A stretch of DNA of 64,000 nucleotides. Source: Pseudomonadota bacterium. Lineage in GTDB: Bacteria; Pseudomonadota; Alphaproteobacteria; Puniceispirillales; Marisalimonadaceae. This document shows positions 29,084 to 38,605 of this stretch, one piece after another. The stretch lies in NCBI GenBank assembly GCA_028382005.1, contig JAOESH010000002.1, forward strand, positions 62,001 through 126,000. The letters run 5' to 3'. The notes under the pieces were generated by a model that ran no database searches, had not been told where the DNA came from, and saw only the letters and a program-made list of their open reading frames with translations. Positions within the stretch are counted from its first letter, which is position 1, and each line of letters starts with the position of its first letter. The position numbers and the translations under genes were made by a program.

Positions 29084-30910
29084 TTAATAAGAATCTTTTC
29101 TTTTTCTTCTTAAAGAAATTAGAAGAGCTATTCCGGCAAAAAATAGAGGGAGTATTGCCACATTTATGGAAATAACCCATTTTTTTAAAGACTCTACATC
29201 TCTTCGTAAATCAAACTTTACACTTCTTAATTGTGATCTAGTTGACATCATTTCAGATTTAAATCCTTCAATAGCTTTAAGGCTTTCAGGAGATAAAATA
29301 TCGCTTTCGCCATCATTATTTTGAGTTAAAGTTCTTATTTTATCTTCCATACCTTTTAATTTTTTTGCCAACATTTGCTCTTGAAGTTGAAACTTTTCTT
29401 CAGCTACTTTCTCTAAAGAAATAATCTTTTCAAATGGTCGCCATGAAGTACCCTTACCTCTTAAATCAGATAAAATATTACCGCCTATCATTTTTTCAAC
29501 AACGTTTAAGACAAAGTCGCCATTATTTGCAAAAGCTCCTCTTTGTGTTAGCCAATTACGATCCATGAGCATATCTGCGTCAGCTACTAATAATATGTTA
29601 GATTTGTTTTTAGATTTTAATAATTGTTTCGTATCATCCTTTTTTTTAAGAGTTGGAAATGATGTTTTTAAATCTGATTTAATCCATCCAGCAAGTATGT
29701 GTTTTTGATCTTTATCTTTTATATTAGATAAAAGATCCCTAGGATCTCCTTTTGGGTTTCCTGCCTTTTGAGCTTCACCCAAACCTGATTTCATACTTGA
29801 AGATATTATAGGCTCAAAAAGTATTGATTCATTGTTTACTTTAAAAGATCCAGCAGTTGTCATTACTATCGTACTGAGGTTTGAAAGTGAACTTTCACTT
29901 TGATTTAATCCATCTCCTCTAATATTCAACCATGGGTAATTAGTAACTTGAAGATCGCGACCATTTATATTTCTTGAAATACGAAAACCATATTCTGCGT
30001 CCAAAACAGCTTTTTTATCATCGAATTTTATACCCCATGTATCTAATAATTTTTTAAGATTAGATCTTGGGTTTATTGGGGGGACGCCTTGTTGTCTGCT
30101 AATTTCTGTTTCAGCATAAGGGTCTAGAAATATGAGCGTAGGTCCATCTTTCAATATCCATTGATCTATCATGTAAAGTGTCTCTTCTGATAAATATTTT
30201 GGATGAATAATCATTAAAACTTTTGTCTTTTTGTTTAATTCATTAACACTTTCATTTATCGTTTCAACCTGAAACAGTTGCTTCATTTGTGTAAGAATTT
30301 GTTGTTCAGGCTTTCCAATTCTACTGTCTGCCTTAAGGCCAAGATTATCTATAATACTTATTACAGGTTTTTCTATTTGACTTAACTCAGACACTAAACT
30401 TGATAGATCATATTCTAAAAAAGTTTCTCTTTCTGGAGAAAAAATAGGTATATTTTTTTGTCCAGTTGTAGAGTTTGTTGCGGCTAAACCAAAATAAAGA
30501 GTGTCTGACATCTCAGTAGCATTAAATGAATTAATACCCATGCCAACTGCTCTATCTTCAGCGTCTGAAAACGGCTTTGGGTCAATTATTTCAAGGGTAA
30601 CTTTACCATTTGAGAGGTTGCTATATGTTTTAAGCATTGTTTGCACTCTGTTGGCATAAGTAGATAGTTGGGGGACATCTTTTACTAAATTGCTTGAAAT
30701 GAAAAGTCTAATATGAATAGGTTCATTAAGATTTTTTAAAAGAGATTTAGTGCCGCCTGATAGTGAATATAGTTTATTTTCAGTAAAATCCACTCTTGAA
30801 GATGCAAGCATATTATTAGTTATAATATTAATACTAAAAAATATTATTATAGATAAAAGTATAGAAAATTTTATAAGAGTTTTTGGTTTAATGTTGTTAA
30901 TTGAATTCAT
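29084..30910 (-). CDS. GldG-like ABC transporter auxiliary protein
   Basis: A 608-residue membrane protein with an N-terminal helix (LIKFSILLSIIIFFSINIIT), a large extracytoplasmic ABC_transp_aux domain and a C-terminal helix (INVAILPLFFAGIALLISL) followed by a basic tail. FTENKLYSLSGGTKSLLKNL near the start and the internal DGPTLIFLDPYAE block are typical of GldG and eukaryotic IFT52-like folds. A coiled segment with many Lys/Glu lies before the last helix. I use the ATG at 30910, preceded by GAGGATATA, just past the permease stop, rather than a TTG 11 codons earlier. In Bacteroidetes GldAFG serves gliding; outside them function is unknown. Confidence 0.85.
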   Translation of the reverse strand: MNSINNIKPKTLIKFSILLSIIIFFSINIITNNMLASSRVDFTENKLYSLSGGTKSLLKNLNEPIHIRLFISSNLVKDVPQLSTYANRVQTMLKTYSNLSNGKVTLEIIDPKPFSDAEDRAVGMGINSFNATEMSDTLYFGLAATNSTTGQKNIPIFSPERETFLEYDLSSLVSELSQIEKPVISIIDNLGLKADSRIGKPEQQILTQMKQLFQVETINESVNELNKKTKVLMIIHPKYLSEETLYMIDQWILKDGPTLIFLDPYAETEISRQQGVPPINPRSNLKKLLDTWGIKFDDKKAVLDAEYGFRISRNINGRDLQVTNYPWLNIRGDGLNQSESSLSNLSTIVMTTAGSFKVNNESILFEPIISSSMKSGLGEAQKAGNPKGDPRDLLSNIKDKDQKHILAGWIKSDLKTSFPTLKKKDDTKQLLKSKNKSNILLVADADMLMDRNWLTQRGAFANNGDFVLNVVEKMIGGNILSDLRGKGTSWRPFEKIISLEKVAEEKFQLQEQMLAKKLKGMEDKIRTLTQNNDGESDILSPESLKAIEGFKSEMMSTRSQLRSVKFDLRRDVESLKKWVISINVAILPLFFAGIALLISLRRKRKDSY

Positions 30911-30917
30911 TATATCC

Positions 30918-31664
30918 TCAATCTGCTTTTTTAATTTGAACAAGTTGAATGTTTATCCAAAGGCACAAAATAATCATTGAAACAAAAAATATTAAAGTTG
31001 ATAAATCAAAAACCCCCATTTGAACTCTACTAAAATGTGATAGGAAAGACATTGATCCAATTGTTTCTGTAATCCAAATTGGTGCCCAAGATCTAACAGT
31101 AGATAAAACCAGACTAAAGCCAGCCATAATTAAAATAAATCCGCTAATAGATGAAATAATAAAAGCAATAACTTGGTTTTTTGTAAGAGTTGAAAGACAA
31201 GAAGTTAAGGCTAAGAATGCTCCAGCCATTAACCAACTAGTTAAATATGATATAAATATAACATTATTATCTGGGTTTCCTAAATAATTTACAGTTATCC
31301 AAATAGGAGTTGAAAGTAAAAGTGCGATGAGTGTAAACAACCAACTAGCAAAAAATTTACCTACAACAAGTTGTGAATTTGTTACAGGTAGTGTCATTAG
31401 TAATTCTATTGTACCAGAACGTCTTTCTTCAGCCCATAATCTCATACCAATTGCAGGCATTAAAATTAAAAATAACCAAGGGTGCCAAGCAAAAAAAGCT
31501 GTTAAATCAGCTTGATCGCGTTCAAAAAATCTACCAAGAAAAAAAGTCATTCCTGAAGAAAGAGCTAAAAAAACAAGTAAGAAAATTGATGCTAGAGGCG
31601 TTCGGAAATAGCCTCTCAATTCTCTATCAAAAATTATAAAAGTTTTATTTAAATATGCATTCAT
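30918..31664 (-). CDS. ABC-2 type permease, GldF-like
   Basis: A 248-residue permease with six hydrophobic segments. It starts with a cytoplasmic FIIFDRELRGYFRTPLASIF amphipathic stretch typical of ABC-2 exporters. The conserved MRLWAEERRSGTIELLMTLPVT block lies between helices 2 and 3, where it contacts the ATPase. It probably pairs with the ATPase upstream and the GldG/DUF4340 proteins downstream, forming an export or envelope-remodelling complex. Substrate unknown. It starts 30 bases after the ATPase gene stop, and its stop is 7 bases from the gldG-like start. Confidence 0.88.
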   Translation of the reverse strand: MNAYLNKTFIIFDRELRGYFRTPLASIFLLVFLALSSGMTFFLGRFFERDQADLTAFFAWHPWLFLILMPAIGMRLWAEERRSGTIELLMTLPVTNSQLVVGKFFASWLFTLIALLLSTPIWITVNYLGNPDNNVIFISYLTSWLMAGAFLALTSCLSTLTKNQVIAFIISSISGFILIMAGFSLVLSTVRSWAPIWITETIGSMSFLSHFSRVQMGVFDLSTLIFFVSMIILCLWINIQLVQIKKAD

Positions 31665-31694
31665 CTTTAATATCCAAATACGTTGGGAGTTAAT

Positions 31695-32645
31695 CTATTT
31701 TTGCTGAGTTATTTTTCTAAAAATATCATCTAAGCTAGGTTTTATAAAAGTAGCTTCATTTATATCAAGTTTATGTTTTTTTAACTGTGTCATTATTTTA
31801 TTAAGATTAATGTTTTCCTTTTCGTCTTCAATCAATATTGAAGTGTCAGTGATATCTAAATTCTTAACTGTTACTTTTTTGAAATTAAGTGACGATTTTA
31901 TGTCTTTGATTTGAGAATTGCTAAGTTCATTAGCAACTTTGATTGAGAAAACATTTTTTTTGTTGAATTTTTTTGTTAAATTTTGTGTTGTTTCGTTTGC
32001 AAGAAGTTTGCCATTAGCTATGATAACTGTACGAGAACACACCGCTTCAACTTCTTCTAAAATATGTGTTGATATAACTATAGCTTTATTACTAGAAATT
32101 TTTTTAATTAAATTTCTCATTTCATACTTTTGATTTGGGTCTAATCCATCAGTTGGCTCGTCTAAAATAAGAATATCAGGGTCGTGTATAAGAGCCTGTG
32201 CAATTCCAACTCTTCTTTTAAAACCTTTAGACAAAGTCTCAATTGGCTTATGCCAAACTTCTTTTAAATTTATCTGTTCAGCCATGTTAGACAATCGTGT
32301 CTCTAATAACTCATTGTTATCCAACCCTCTCATTTTGCCTACAAAAGATAAAAAGTCTGACACTTCCATATCTGAATATGATGGAGCTCCTTCTGGAAGA
32401 TAACCAATAGCTTGTTTTGCTTCTAAAGGTTTGGATTTTAAATCTATACCGTCAATAAAAATTTTACCCTCATCAGGTTCTAGAAAACCAGTTAACATTT
32501 TCATAGTTGTGGATTTTCCTGCCCCGTTAGGCCCTAGAAAACCAATAACTTCTCCTCTTTCCACGCTTAAATCAATATCGTCAACAGCAATAAAATTACC
32601 AAAAGACTTTTTTAAATTTTTTGCTTCTATAAGTTTTATAGACAA
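31695..32645 (-). CDS. ABC transporter ATP-binding protein, GldA-like
   Basis: A cytoplasmic ATPase with Walker A FLGPNGAGKSTTMKMLTGFL, a Q-loop in IGYLPEGAPSYSDMEV, signature LSKGFKRRVGIAQAL (LSKGF instead of LSGGQ, common in this group), Walker B DPDILILDEPTDGLDPNQ and H-loop ISTHILEEVEAVC. A C-terminal extension of about 90 residues resembles the regulatory domain of ABC-2 ATPases. I place the start at a TTG at 32645 (317 codons with stop) because AAAGGA lies 9 bases before it. An upstream TTG at 32672 is possible. It is the first gene of a four-gene operon. Confidence 0.9.
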   Translation of the reverse strand: MSIKLIEAKNLKKSFGNFIAVDDIDLSVERGEVIGFLGPNGAGKSTTMKMLTGFLEPDEGKIFIDGIDLKSKPLEAKQAIGYLPEGAPSYSDMEVSDFLSFVGKMRGLDNNELLETRLSNMAEQINLKEVWHKPIETLSKGFKRRVGIAQALIHDPDILILDEPTDGLDPNQKYEMRNLIKKISSNKAIVISTHILEEVEAVCSRTVIIANGKLLANETTQNLTKKFNKKNVFSIKVANELSNSQIKDIKSSLNFKKVTVKNLDITDTSILIEDEKENINLNKIMTQLKKHKLDINEATFIKPSLDDIFRKITQQK

Positions 32646-32784
32646 AGTGTGATATCCTTTACAATAATTCAATTAAACTGGATCTAATTATCATATTCCA
32701 AAATTATAGATTCTTCATTTTAAAATAATAAATTAAAATCAATACTCTATTTTTAATTAAAGAGCATTAATAAAATATAAAATA
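32646..32784 (-). promoter_or_regulatory. AT-rich gap upstream of the GldA-like operon
   Basis: The 139 bases between the amidase stop and the ATPase start are almost entirely A and T. This gap should hold the promoter of the four-gene leftward operon. I see no hairpin with a T-run and no unambiguous promoter pair. No open frame of interest lies here. Confidence 0.3.
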
Positions 32785-34206
32785 CTATAAGAATTTTTTA
32801 ACATTAGGTAATATAGGTTCTCCAAACATTTTCTCAAAAGAGAGAGCTATTTCAACAGCTTTTTCATCTTGATCCCTTCCACAAATAATCTGCAAACCTA
32901 TAGGTAAAGTTTTTTCAAAATCATAATTATTACAAAAACTCTGTATAGGGTAAGTTATTGCGCATGCTCCAAAAATATTTACTGGTTGTGTATTTGCAGA
33001 TGCTAAAAGACTTCTATCATGCATTTTTTCGGTATTTTCTGTGTCATTTACTTTTAAAGCCTGCATAATTGTAGTTGGAGAAATTAGTGCGTCAAATTTT
33101 GTAAAATATATTTTTGTAATTTTTTCTAATTCTAAAACCCTATTTTTAGCATTAATATATTCTATGGATGAGACATTTAAGCCTAATTTTGCTCTGTGAC
33201 CTGTAACAGAATCCATTTTATCTACGTTATCTAGAAAACGTTCTTTACCAAAGGCACTAATAATTTCTGAACCAACAATTTTAGGAAAAAGAACTGCTTT
33301 TTCATTTGCTTCAGAAACAGTTACATTTTCAATTGTTGCCCCAAGATCTTTTAATTTAATACAAAAATTATCATATGCCTCTGCAACTTGTAGATCTAAA
33401 TTTGAAGTAAATGGTTCTTGAAGTTTTCCTAAACGCATACCTTCTATTTTTAAAGGAGCAATTAATGGATTTGAATTATTGTATGTATTAAATATTAATT
33501 TTATGTCTTTTACAGATCTACCAATAGGACCTGGGGTATCTAAAGTTGGAGATAAAGGAAAAATACCATCAGTTGGCCATTTGTTTTTTGTAGTCTTTAA
33601 TCCTACTATTCCATTAAGTGATGCAGGTATTCTTACAGATCCTCCAGTATCTGTGCCGATGGCAAAAGGAACCAATCCAGAAGCTACTGCAACAGCAGAC
33701 CCACTACTAGAGCCTCCAGGTATTCTGTGAGATTCAATGTCCCATGGATTTTTTGGTGTTCCTTTTCGTTCATTAATACCTGTTGCGCCAAGAGCAAATT
33801 CTACTGTATGAGTTTTTCCTAATATAACGCAACCTAATGACTTTAATTTTTTAACTAGAGTTCCCTCTCGTCCTGTAATGTCATCTGTTATTATATCTGA
33901 CCCATTTGTCGTAGGCATTCCATTTACGGAGCATATATCTTTAATTGCCACTGGTATTCCCATCAATGGGCCTAAATCAACTTTGCTTTCAAACAATTTA
34001 TCTATTCCATCTGCCCAAAGCATAGCTTTTGATTCATCAAAATATATAAAAGAATGAAGTTTGGAGTTAAATGCTTTAATTCTATTGCAATAGATAGAGG
34101 TTAGTTCTTTACATGTAATTGAACCTTTTCTCAAATCTAGCCCTAATTGTTCTATACTCTTTCCTGTAAGAGGATCGTTAAGTACAGTGTCCTTGGAAGA
34201 ATTCAT
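32785..34206 (-). CDS. Amidase (amidase signature family)
   Basis: A 473-residue hydrolase with the Ser-cisSer-Lys catalytic triad. The Lys is in IPVAIKDICSVNGMPTTNGS, the cis-Ser in PGGSSSGSAVAVASG, and the nucleophilic Ser in IGTDTGGSVRIPASLNGIVG. The sequence resembles stand-alone amidases and allophanate-hydrolase-like proteins more than GatA. There is no gatB or gatC beside it, so a tRNA amidotransferase role is unlikely. Substrate unknown. TAGGAGATTAAA precedes the ATG. It follows the small membrane-anchored protein gene by 14 bases on the same strand. Confidence 0.9.
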   Translation of the reverse strand: MNSSKDTVLNDPLTGKSIEQLGLDLRKGSITCKELTSIYCNRIKAFNSKLHSFIYFDESKAMLWADGIDKLFESKVDLGPLMGIPVAIKDICSVNGMPTTNGSDIITDDITGREGTLVKKLKSLGCVILGKTHTVEFALGATGINERKGTPKNPWDIESHRIPGGSSSGSAVAVASGLVPFAIGTDTGGSVRIPASLNGIVGLKTTKNKWPTDGIFPLSPTLDTPGPIGRSVKDIKLIFNTYNNSNPLIAPLKIEGMRLGKLQEPFTSNLDLQVAEAYDNFCIKLKDLGATIENVTVSEANEKAVLFPKIVGSEIISAFGKERFLDNVDKMDSVTGHRAKLGLNVSSIEYINAKNRVLELEKITKIYFTKFDALISPTTIMQALKVNDTENTEKMHDRSLLASANTQPVNIFGACAITYPIQSFCNNYDFEKTLPIGLQIICGRDQDEKAVEIALSFEKMFGEPILPNVKKFL

Positions 34207-34220
34207 TTTAATCTCCTATT

Positions 34221-34619
34221 TTAGTTTTTAAACTGATTTTTCATTGACCCAAAAATCCCTTTTAGTCTTTTAGACGTAGAGCAATCTGCTTCTAACATCA
34301 TTTTGGGTTCTACAGGAACATGAATGCCAACATATCTGACAGCTTCATATTTTGGATTTGCTTGAAGTTGAACTTTTCTATCAGATTTAAGTCTAAGTCT
34401 AGCGACGCCCTTCTTAAATGGGACAATTAAATTTGTTCCGGGTACTGTTACTACAAAACTATCATCATCAACAGAGCATTTATTATTTAAAGTAATGGTT
34501 ACAGATATCACTTTAACAGGCTTAAGCGCTTGTTGGATGTTAGGCATACCAAACCACAACATCAATCCTATAACTGATATTCCACAAATTAAAAATATGA
34601 TTTTAATAAAAAAACGCAT
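34221..34619 (-). CDS. Hypothetical membrane-anchored protein
   Basis: I do not recognise this 132-residue protein. One N-terminal hydrophobic helix (FFIKIIFLICGISVIGLMLWF) is followed by a soluble part that should face the periplasm. That part is rich in beta-forming residues (VISVTITLNNKC, SFVVTVPGTNLIVPF, ARLRLKSDRKVQL). Two Cys (in NNKCSVD and EADCSTS) could form a disulfide. The C-terminus is basic. TTAAGG precedes the ATG. It is the first gene of a pair with the amidase and is divergent from the aminotransferase gene. Confidence 0.7.
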   Translation of the reverse strand: MRFFIKIIFLICGISVIGLMLWFGMPNIQQALKPVKVISVTITLNNKCSVDDDSFVVTVPGTNLIVPFKKGVARLRLKSDRKVQLQANPKYEAVRYVGIHVPVEPKMMLEADCSTSKRLKGIFGSMKNQFKN

Positions 34620-34729
34620 TGATACCTTAAAATAAACATATTAAATCTAAATGATATAATTATTTAAACTAAAACTTAATATATCTAAAGATATTATTTA
34701 AAATCATTTGATATTAATTAGGATCAAAA

Positions 34730-35917
34730 ATGAGTGATGAATTTGATAGAATAAAAAGATTACCTCCTTACGTTTTTGCTGAAGTTAATAGGCTCAAAGC
34801 TGAGTTAAGAGCTAAGGGCAAGGATATAATTGACTTTGGTATGGGTAATCCTGATATGCCCACACCTAAGCACATTAGAGAAAAATTAAAAGAGACTGTT
34901 GAGAAACCAGGTACTGGAAGATATTCAACTAGCAGAGGTATCCCAGGATTAAGAAAAGCACAAACTTCATATTATAAAAGAAGGTTTGATGTCGATTTAG
35001 ATCCAGAAAATGAGGTTGTTGTCACATTAGGTTCAAAGGAGGGGTTGGCAAATTTAGCGCAAGCTATAACATCACCTGGAGATATAATATTATCTCCAAA
35101 TCCTTCATACCCAATACATCCTTATGGCTTTATTATTGCAGGTGCTTCTTTACGTCATTTACCAGCAATGGATGATGGAATTTTTAACCCAGATCTATAC
35201 TTAGAAAGGTTAGAAAGATCAATTAGAGAGAGTGTCCCTGCACCAGTGGCACTAATTGTTTCTTTCCCATCTAATCCTACTGCCCAAATTGCATCAATAG
35301 AATTCTATAAAGAAGTCGTAAAGATAGCATTAAAATACAATGTTTATATTTTATCAGATCTAGCATACGCTGAAATATATTACGACGGTATTTTACCTCC
35401 TTCAATTTTACAGGTTCCAAGGGCAAAAGAAATAGCTGTTGAGTTTACTTCCATGTCTAAAACTTATGCAATGGCAGGTTGGAGAATTGGTTTTGCAGTA
35501 GGTAATATAAAATTAATCAGTGCTCTAACTAGAATTAAGTCATATCTTGATTATGGTGCCTTTACACCTGTACAGGTGGCAGCAGCAACAGCTTTAAATG
35601 GGCCTCAAGATTGTGTTACAGAAATCAGAAATACATATCAAAAAAGAAGAGATATTTTGATTAATTCCATGTCACGAGCTGGATGGAATATACCTAGTCC
35701 AAAAGCAAGTATGTTTGCTTGGGCACCGTTACCAGAAAAATTTAAAAATAAGGGTTCATTAAATTTTGCAAAAGAATTAATGCTTAAAGCTGATGTTGCT
35801 GTTGCACCAGGTGTGGCTTTCGGTGAATATGGAGAAGGCTTTGTAAGAGTGGGTTTAGTTGAAAATGAACAAAGAATTAAGCAAGCTGCAAAAAACATCA
35901 AAAAATTATTATTATAA
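34730..35917 (+). CDS. PLP-dependent aminotransferase, AlaC / LL-DAP-aminotransferase-like
   Basis: Class I/II fold-type I aminotransferase of 395 residues. It starts RIKRLPPYVFAEVNRLKAELRA, the pattern of AlaC (glutamate-pyruvate transaminase) and its relatives. Key parts are DFGMGNPDMPTP, GRYSTSRGIPGLRKA, LGSKEGLANLAQAI, SNPTAQ, LSDLAYAEIYYDG and SMSKTYAMAGWRIGFAVGN, whose Lys binds PLP. The C-terminal GEGFVRVGLVENEQRI includes the carboxylate-binding Arg. Most likely alanine synthesis; other amino-acid specificity is possible. AGGATC precedes the ATG. A stand-alone gene between divergent and convergent neighbours. Confidence 0.92.
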   Translation: MSDEFDRIKRLPPYVFAEVNRLKAELRAKGKDIIDFGMGNPDMPTPKHIREKLKETVEKPGTGRYSTSRGIPGLRKAQTSYYKRRFDVDLDPENEVVVTLGSKEGLANLAQAITSPGDIILSPNPSYPIHPYGFIIAGASLRHLPAMDDGIFNPDLYLERLERSIRESVPAPVALIVSFPSNPTAQIASIEFYKEVVKIALKYNVYILSDLAYAEIYYDGILPPSILQVPRAKEIAVEFTSMSKTYAMAGWRIGFAVGNIKLISALTRIKSYLDYGAFTPVQVAAATALNGPQDCVTEIRNTYQKRRDILINSMSRAGWNIPSPKASMFAWAPLPEKFKNKGSLNFAKELMLKADVAVAPGVAFGEYGEGFVRVGLVENEQRIKQAAKNIKKLLL

Positions 35918-35977
35918 ATAACACAATAAGTTTTAAAAAATGAATACAAATGCGTTTTGATATGAGGGATTTCTATT

Positions 35978-37585
35978 TTGAGTAAAATATTTAATAATTA
36001 TATTAACAGGGATTTTTCTGATACTGGAAGATCTAACGTAATCAGTTCAAACGCCATGCTTGCATCATCACATCCAATTGCTTCCTCTGTTGGTATTGAT
36101 ATATTAAAAAATGGAGGAAATGCTGTTGATGCTGCATTGGCGATGAATGCAGTTTTATGTATTGCTGAACCACATATGACCGGAGTTGGAGGAGATTGTT
36201 TTGCAATGATCTCAGTTGATGGAAGTGCTAATATTAAAGCTCTTAATGGATCAGGTAAATCTTCTGAGAATGCTTTTGCAAGCAATTTACGTAATAGGAA
36301 CCTTTCTGTAATTAGTCCAGAAATGCCCGATGCCATTACTATCCCTGGAGCAGTTGCAGGCTGGAGTTTGCTTCACAAAGAGCATGGACGTATGCCTTGG
36401 AAGGAAATCTTTCATCCTGCTATAGAGTATGCAAGGTCAGGAGTTCTTGTCCACGAAAGAGTGGCGCTTGACTGGTCAAAAAACACTGAAAAATTATCTC
36501 AAGATAACGACACATCAAATTTATTTTTAAGAAATGGAAACTCATTCAAAGCTACTGATAATTTTATTAATTTAAATTTATCTGAAACTTTTAAAACAAT
36601 AGCTGATGAAGGCTCACGTGGATTTTATCATGGATGGATTACAGAAGACATGATAAATAAGCTTCAATCTATTGGTGGAAAACATACCTTAAATGATTTT
36701 AATAATGCGAATGCTGAATGGGTAACACCCATTTCAAGTAATTATCGAAATATAAAAATACATGAATGCGCTCCTAATGGACAAGGTTTAGTTGTATTAA
36801 TAATTTTAGCAATTCTTGAAAAATTTAATCCTAAACAATTGTCCAAAGCAGATTATACACATGTGTTTTGTGAAGCTGTCAAAGTCGGTTATTATTTAAG
36901 AGATCAGTATTTAGCAGATCCTAAATATAATATATTATCTGTTAATAAGTTTCTCAGTGCTAAAATGATAGACGCATGTGTATCTAAAATTGACATGGGA
37001 AAAGCGAAATCATATGAAGAAAGTGACTTTCCTGACCACCCTGACACTATTTATCTTACAGTTAGAGATAAAAATGGAATGACAGTTTCATTCATTAATT
37101 CTCTTTTTGACGCTTTTGGAAGTGGTATAACTGCTCCAAAAAGTGGGATTTTATTTCATTGTAGAGGCAGGGCTTTTAATCTCCTAAAAGGGCACCCAAA
37201 TGAACTTAATCCAAATAAAAGACCCCTGCATACGATAATACCAGCAATGATCTCTGATAATAATCAATTAATAGGATCATTTGGAGTAATGGGAGGACAG
37301 TATCAAGCGGCTGGTCATGCTTATGTCTTATCACAAATAATTGACTTTGGTTTAAACCCTCAAGCAGCCCTTAATTTTCCAAGAGTGTTTCCCAATAATA
37401 ATATTTTAGATTTTGAAAAAGAGTTTGATAAAGACATAATAGATGACTTAGCTTCAAGAGGGCATGAAATAAATTACCCAGCGCCACTTATTGGTGGAGG
37501 GCAGATTATATTAATAGATAATAATAGAGATATCTTGATTGGCGCCAGTGATTGGCGAAAAGACGGTTTAGCAATAGGTTATTAA
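35978..37585 (+). CDS. Gamma-glutamyltransferase family protein
   Basis: An Ntn-hydrolase proenzyme-type protein of 535 residues. The large-subunit part has NGGNAVDAALAMNAVLCIAEPHMTGVGGDCFAMI and PGAVAGWSLLHKEHGRMPW. The expected self-processing Thr lies in HPDTIYLTVRDKNG (about residue 353). The small-subunit part has GILFHCRGRAFNL, a LNPNKRPLHTIIPAM block and FGVMGGQYQAAGHAYVLSQI. I see no signal peptide, so it is probably cytoplasmic. It may be a glutathione or gamma-glutamyl amide hydrolase or a cephalosporin-acylase-like enzyme. The start is a TTG at 35978 with GAGGGA upstream; no closer ATG exists. Confidence 0.9.
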   Translation: MSKIFNNYINRDFSDTGRSNVISSNAMLASSHPIASSVGIDILKNGGNAVDAALAMNAVLCIAEPHMTGVGGDCFAMISVDGSANIKALNGSGKSSENAFASNLRNRNLSVISPEMPDAITIPGAVAGWSLLHKEHGRMPWKEIFHPAIEYARSGVLVHERVALDWSKNTEKLSQDNDTSNLFLRNGNSFKATDNFINLNLSETFKTIADEGSRGFYHGWITEDMINKLQSIGGKHTLNDFNNANAEWVTPISSNYRNIKIHECAPNGQGLVVLIILAILEKFNPKQLSKADYTHVFCEAVKVGYYLRDQYLADPKYNILSVNKFLSAKMIDACVSKIDMGKAKSYEESDFPDHPDTIYLTVRDKNGMTVSFINSLFDAFGSGITAPKSGILFHCRGRAFNLLKGHPNELNPNKRPLHTIIPAMISDNNQLIGSFGVMGGQYQAAGHAYVLSQIIDFGLNPQAALNFPRVFPNNNILDFEKEFDKDIIDDLASRGHEINYPAPLIGGGQIILIDNNRDILIGASDWRKDGLAIGY

Positions 37586-37589
37586 ATAT

Positions 37590-38504
37590 TTATCTTTTTT
37601 TCATTTCTCTATACGTAATCAAAAGACAAGAACTAATTACAATTAAGCCACCCGCAACTTGGTTGCTTGAAGGTATTTCGTCCCAAATTATATAACCAAA
37701 TATTGTAGCAATAGGTATAGCTAAATAGCGTAAGGTTACTAATATAGTTGCTTCAGCATATTTATAACTTTGTGCCATTAAATATTGTACGAAAGATCCT
37801 ATGAAACCTAAAAAGATTAGAGTATACAGTAAATAACTAGGTGTAATTAGAATTTCTAATCCGTGTTTTCCTGTAGTTCCGTAAAACTTAGTTCCTAAAA
37901 CTACTATAAGAAATATTATAACAAATGATGTTATTAAGTTATGTATTAATGCTGTAGTAGCAGGGTGCTCTGTTTTTCCAATTTTCCTTAAAATAAGCGC
38001 CAATCCAGCGTGAGTAATTGCGCTTCCAAAAGCTAGGTAAAGTCCTAAGCTAGATAAACCTGAGGTTTGTCTAATTATACTTATTGGATCAATCATTAGA
38101 AAAACGCCTAATAGACCAGTCATTACTGCTGTCCATCTAATTAGTCCTATTTTTTCACCTAAAAAAAATGGTGATAATAATGTAACATATATTGCGGAGC
38201 TCTGAGCTAGAGCTGTAGTAAGACCTATGGGTATTAGTTGTAAAGAAGAGAAAACCATTACCATTGTAATAAAACCAAAACATGAACGTAATATAATATT
38301 TTGCCAATTATTCACTTTTAGGAAAAGTTTGTTTCTTGCTAAATATGCTAAAATAAAAAGGATTGGTAACGAATAAACGAACCTAGAAAACAATGTTATT
38401 ATAAAGTCGACCTCACCTGAAAGTGATTTTATTATCATGTGTGTAAATACGGATAAAAAAATAAATATGATCCAAATTAGGGAACCTATTAAATTTGAAG
38501 ACAT
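37590..38504 (-). CDS. EamA/DMT-family membrane transporter
   Basis: A 304-residue protein with about ten transmembrane helices in two EamA halves. The first half contains GLTTALAQSSAIYVTLLSPFFLGEKIG, the family pattern before the fifth helix. The second ends AEATILVTLRYLAIPIATIFGYIIWDEIP. I set the start at the ATG at 38504, preceded by TTAAGG, rather than a start 18 codons earlier. Substrate unknown. It is convergent with the gamma-glutamyltransferase gene (4 bases apart) and divergent from the flavoprotein gene, with about 100 bases for both promoters. It is only distantly similar to the other EamA protein in the window. Confidence 0.87.
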   Translation of the reverse strand: MSSNLIGSLIWIIFIFLSVFTHMIIKSLSGEVDFIITLFSRFVYSLPILFILAYLARNKLFLKVNNWQNIILRSCFGFITMVMVFSSLQLIPIGLTTALAQSSAIYVTLLSPFFLGEKIGLIRWTAVMTGLLGVFLMIDPISIIRQTSGLSSLGLYLAFGSAITHAGLALILRKIGKTEHPATTALIHNLITSFVIIFLIVVLGTKFYGTTGKHGLEILITPSYLLYTLIFLGFIGSFVQYLMAQSYKYAEATILVTLRYLAIPIATIFGYIIWDEIPSSNQVAGGLIVISSCLLITYREMKKR

Positions 38505-38605
38505 AATAAGCCTTAAAAATAAATTGAACTTGAAAAAACCCACATTAAAGAATAACAATATTTAAACAATCTATTAATGAATATTTAACCTCAAGGAAAA
38601 CTAAT

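Noticed and set aside
28037-32645. Gliding motility system
   Set aside because: Only GldA/F/G-like parts and DUF4340 are present; no gldK-N or spr-type genes are seen. ABC-2 operons of this kind are widespread outside gliders.
32785-34206. GatA subunit of the tRNA amidotransferase
   Set aside because: No gatB or gatC adjoins it, and its neighbours are unrelated; a stand-alone amidase is more likely.
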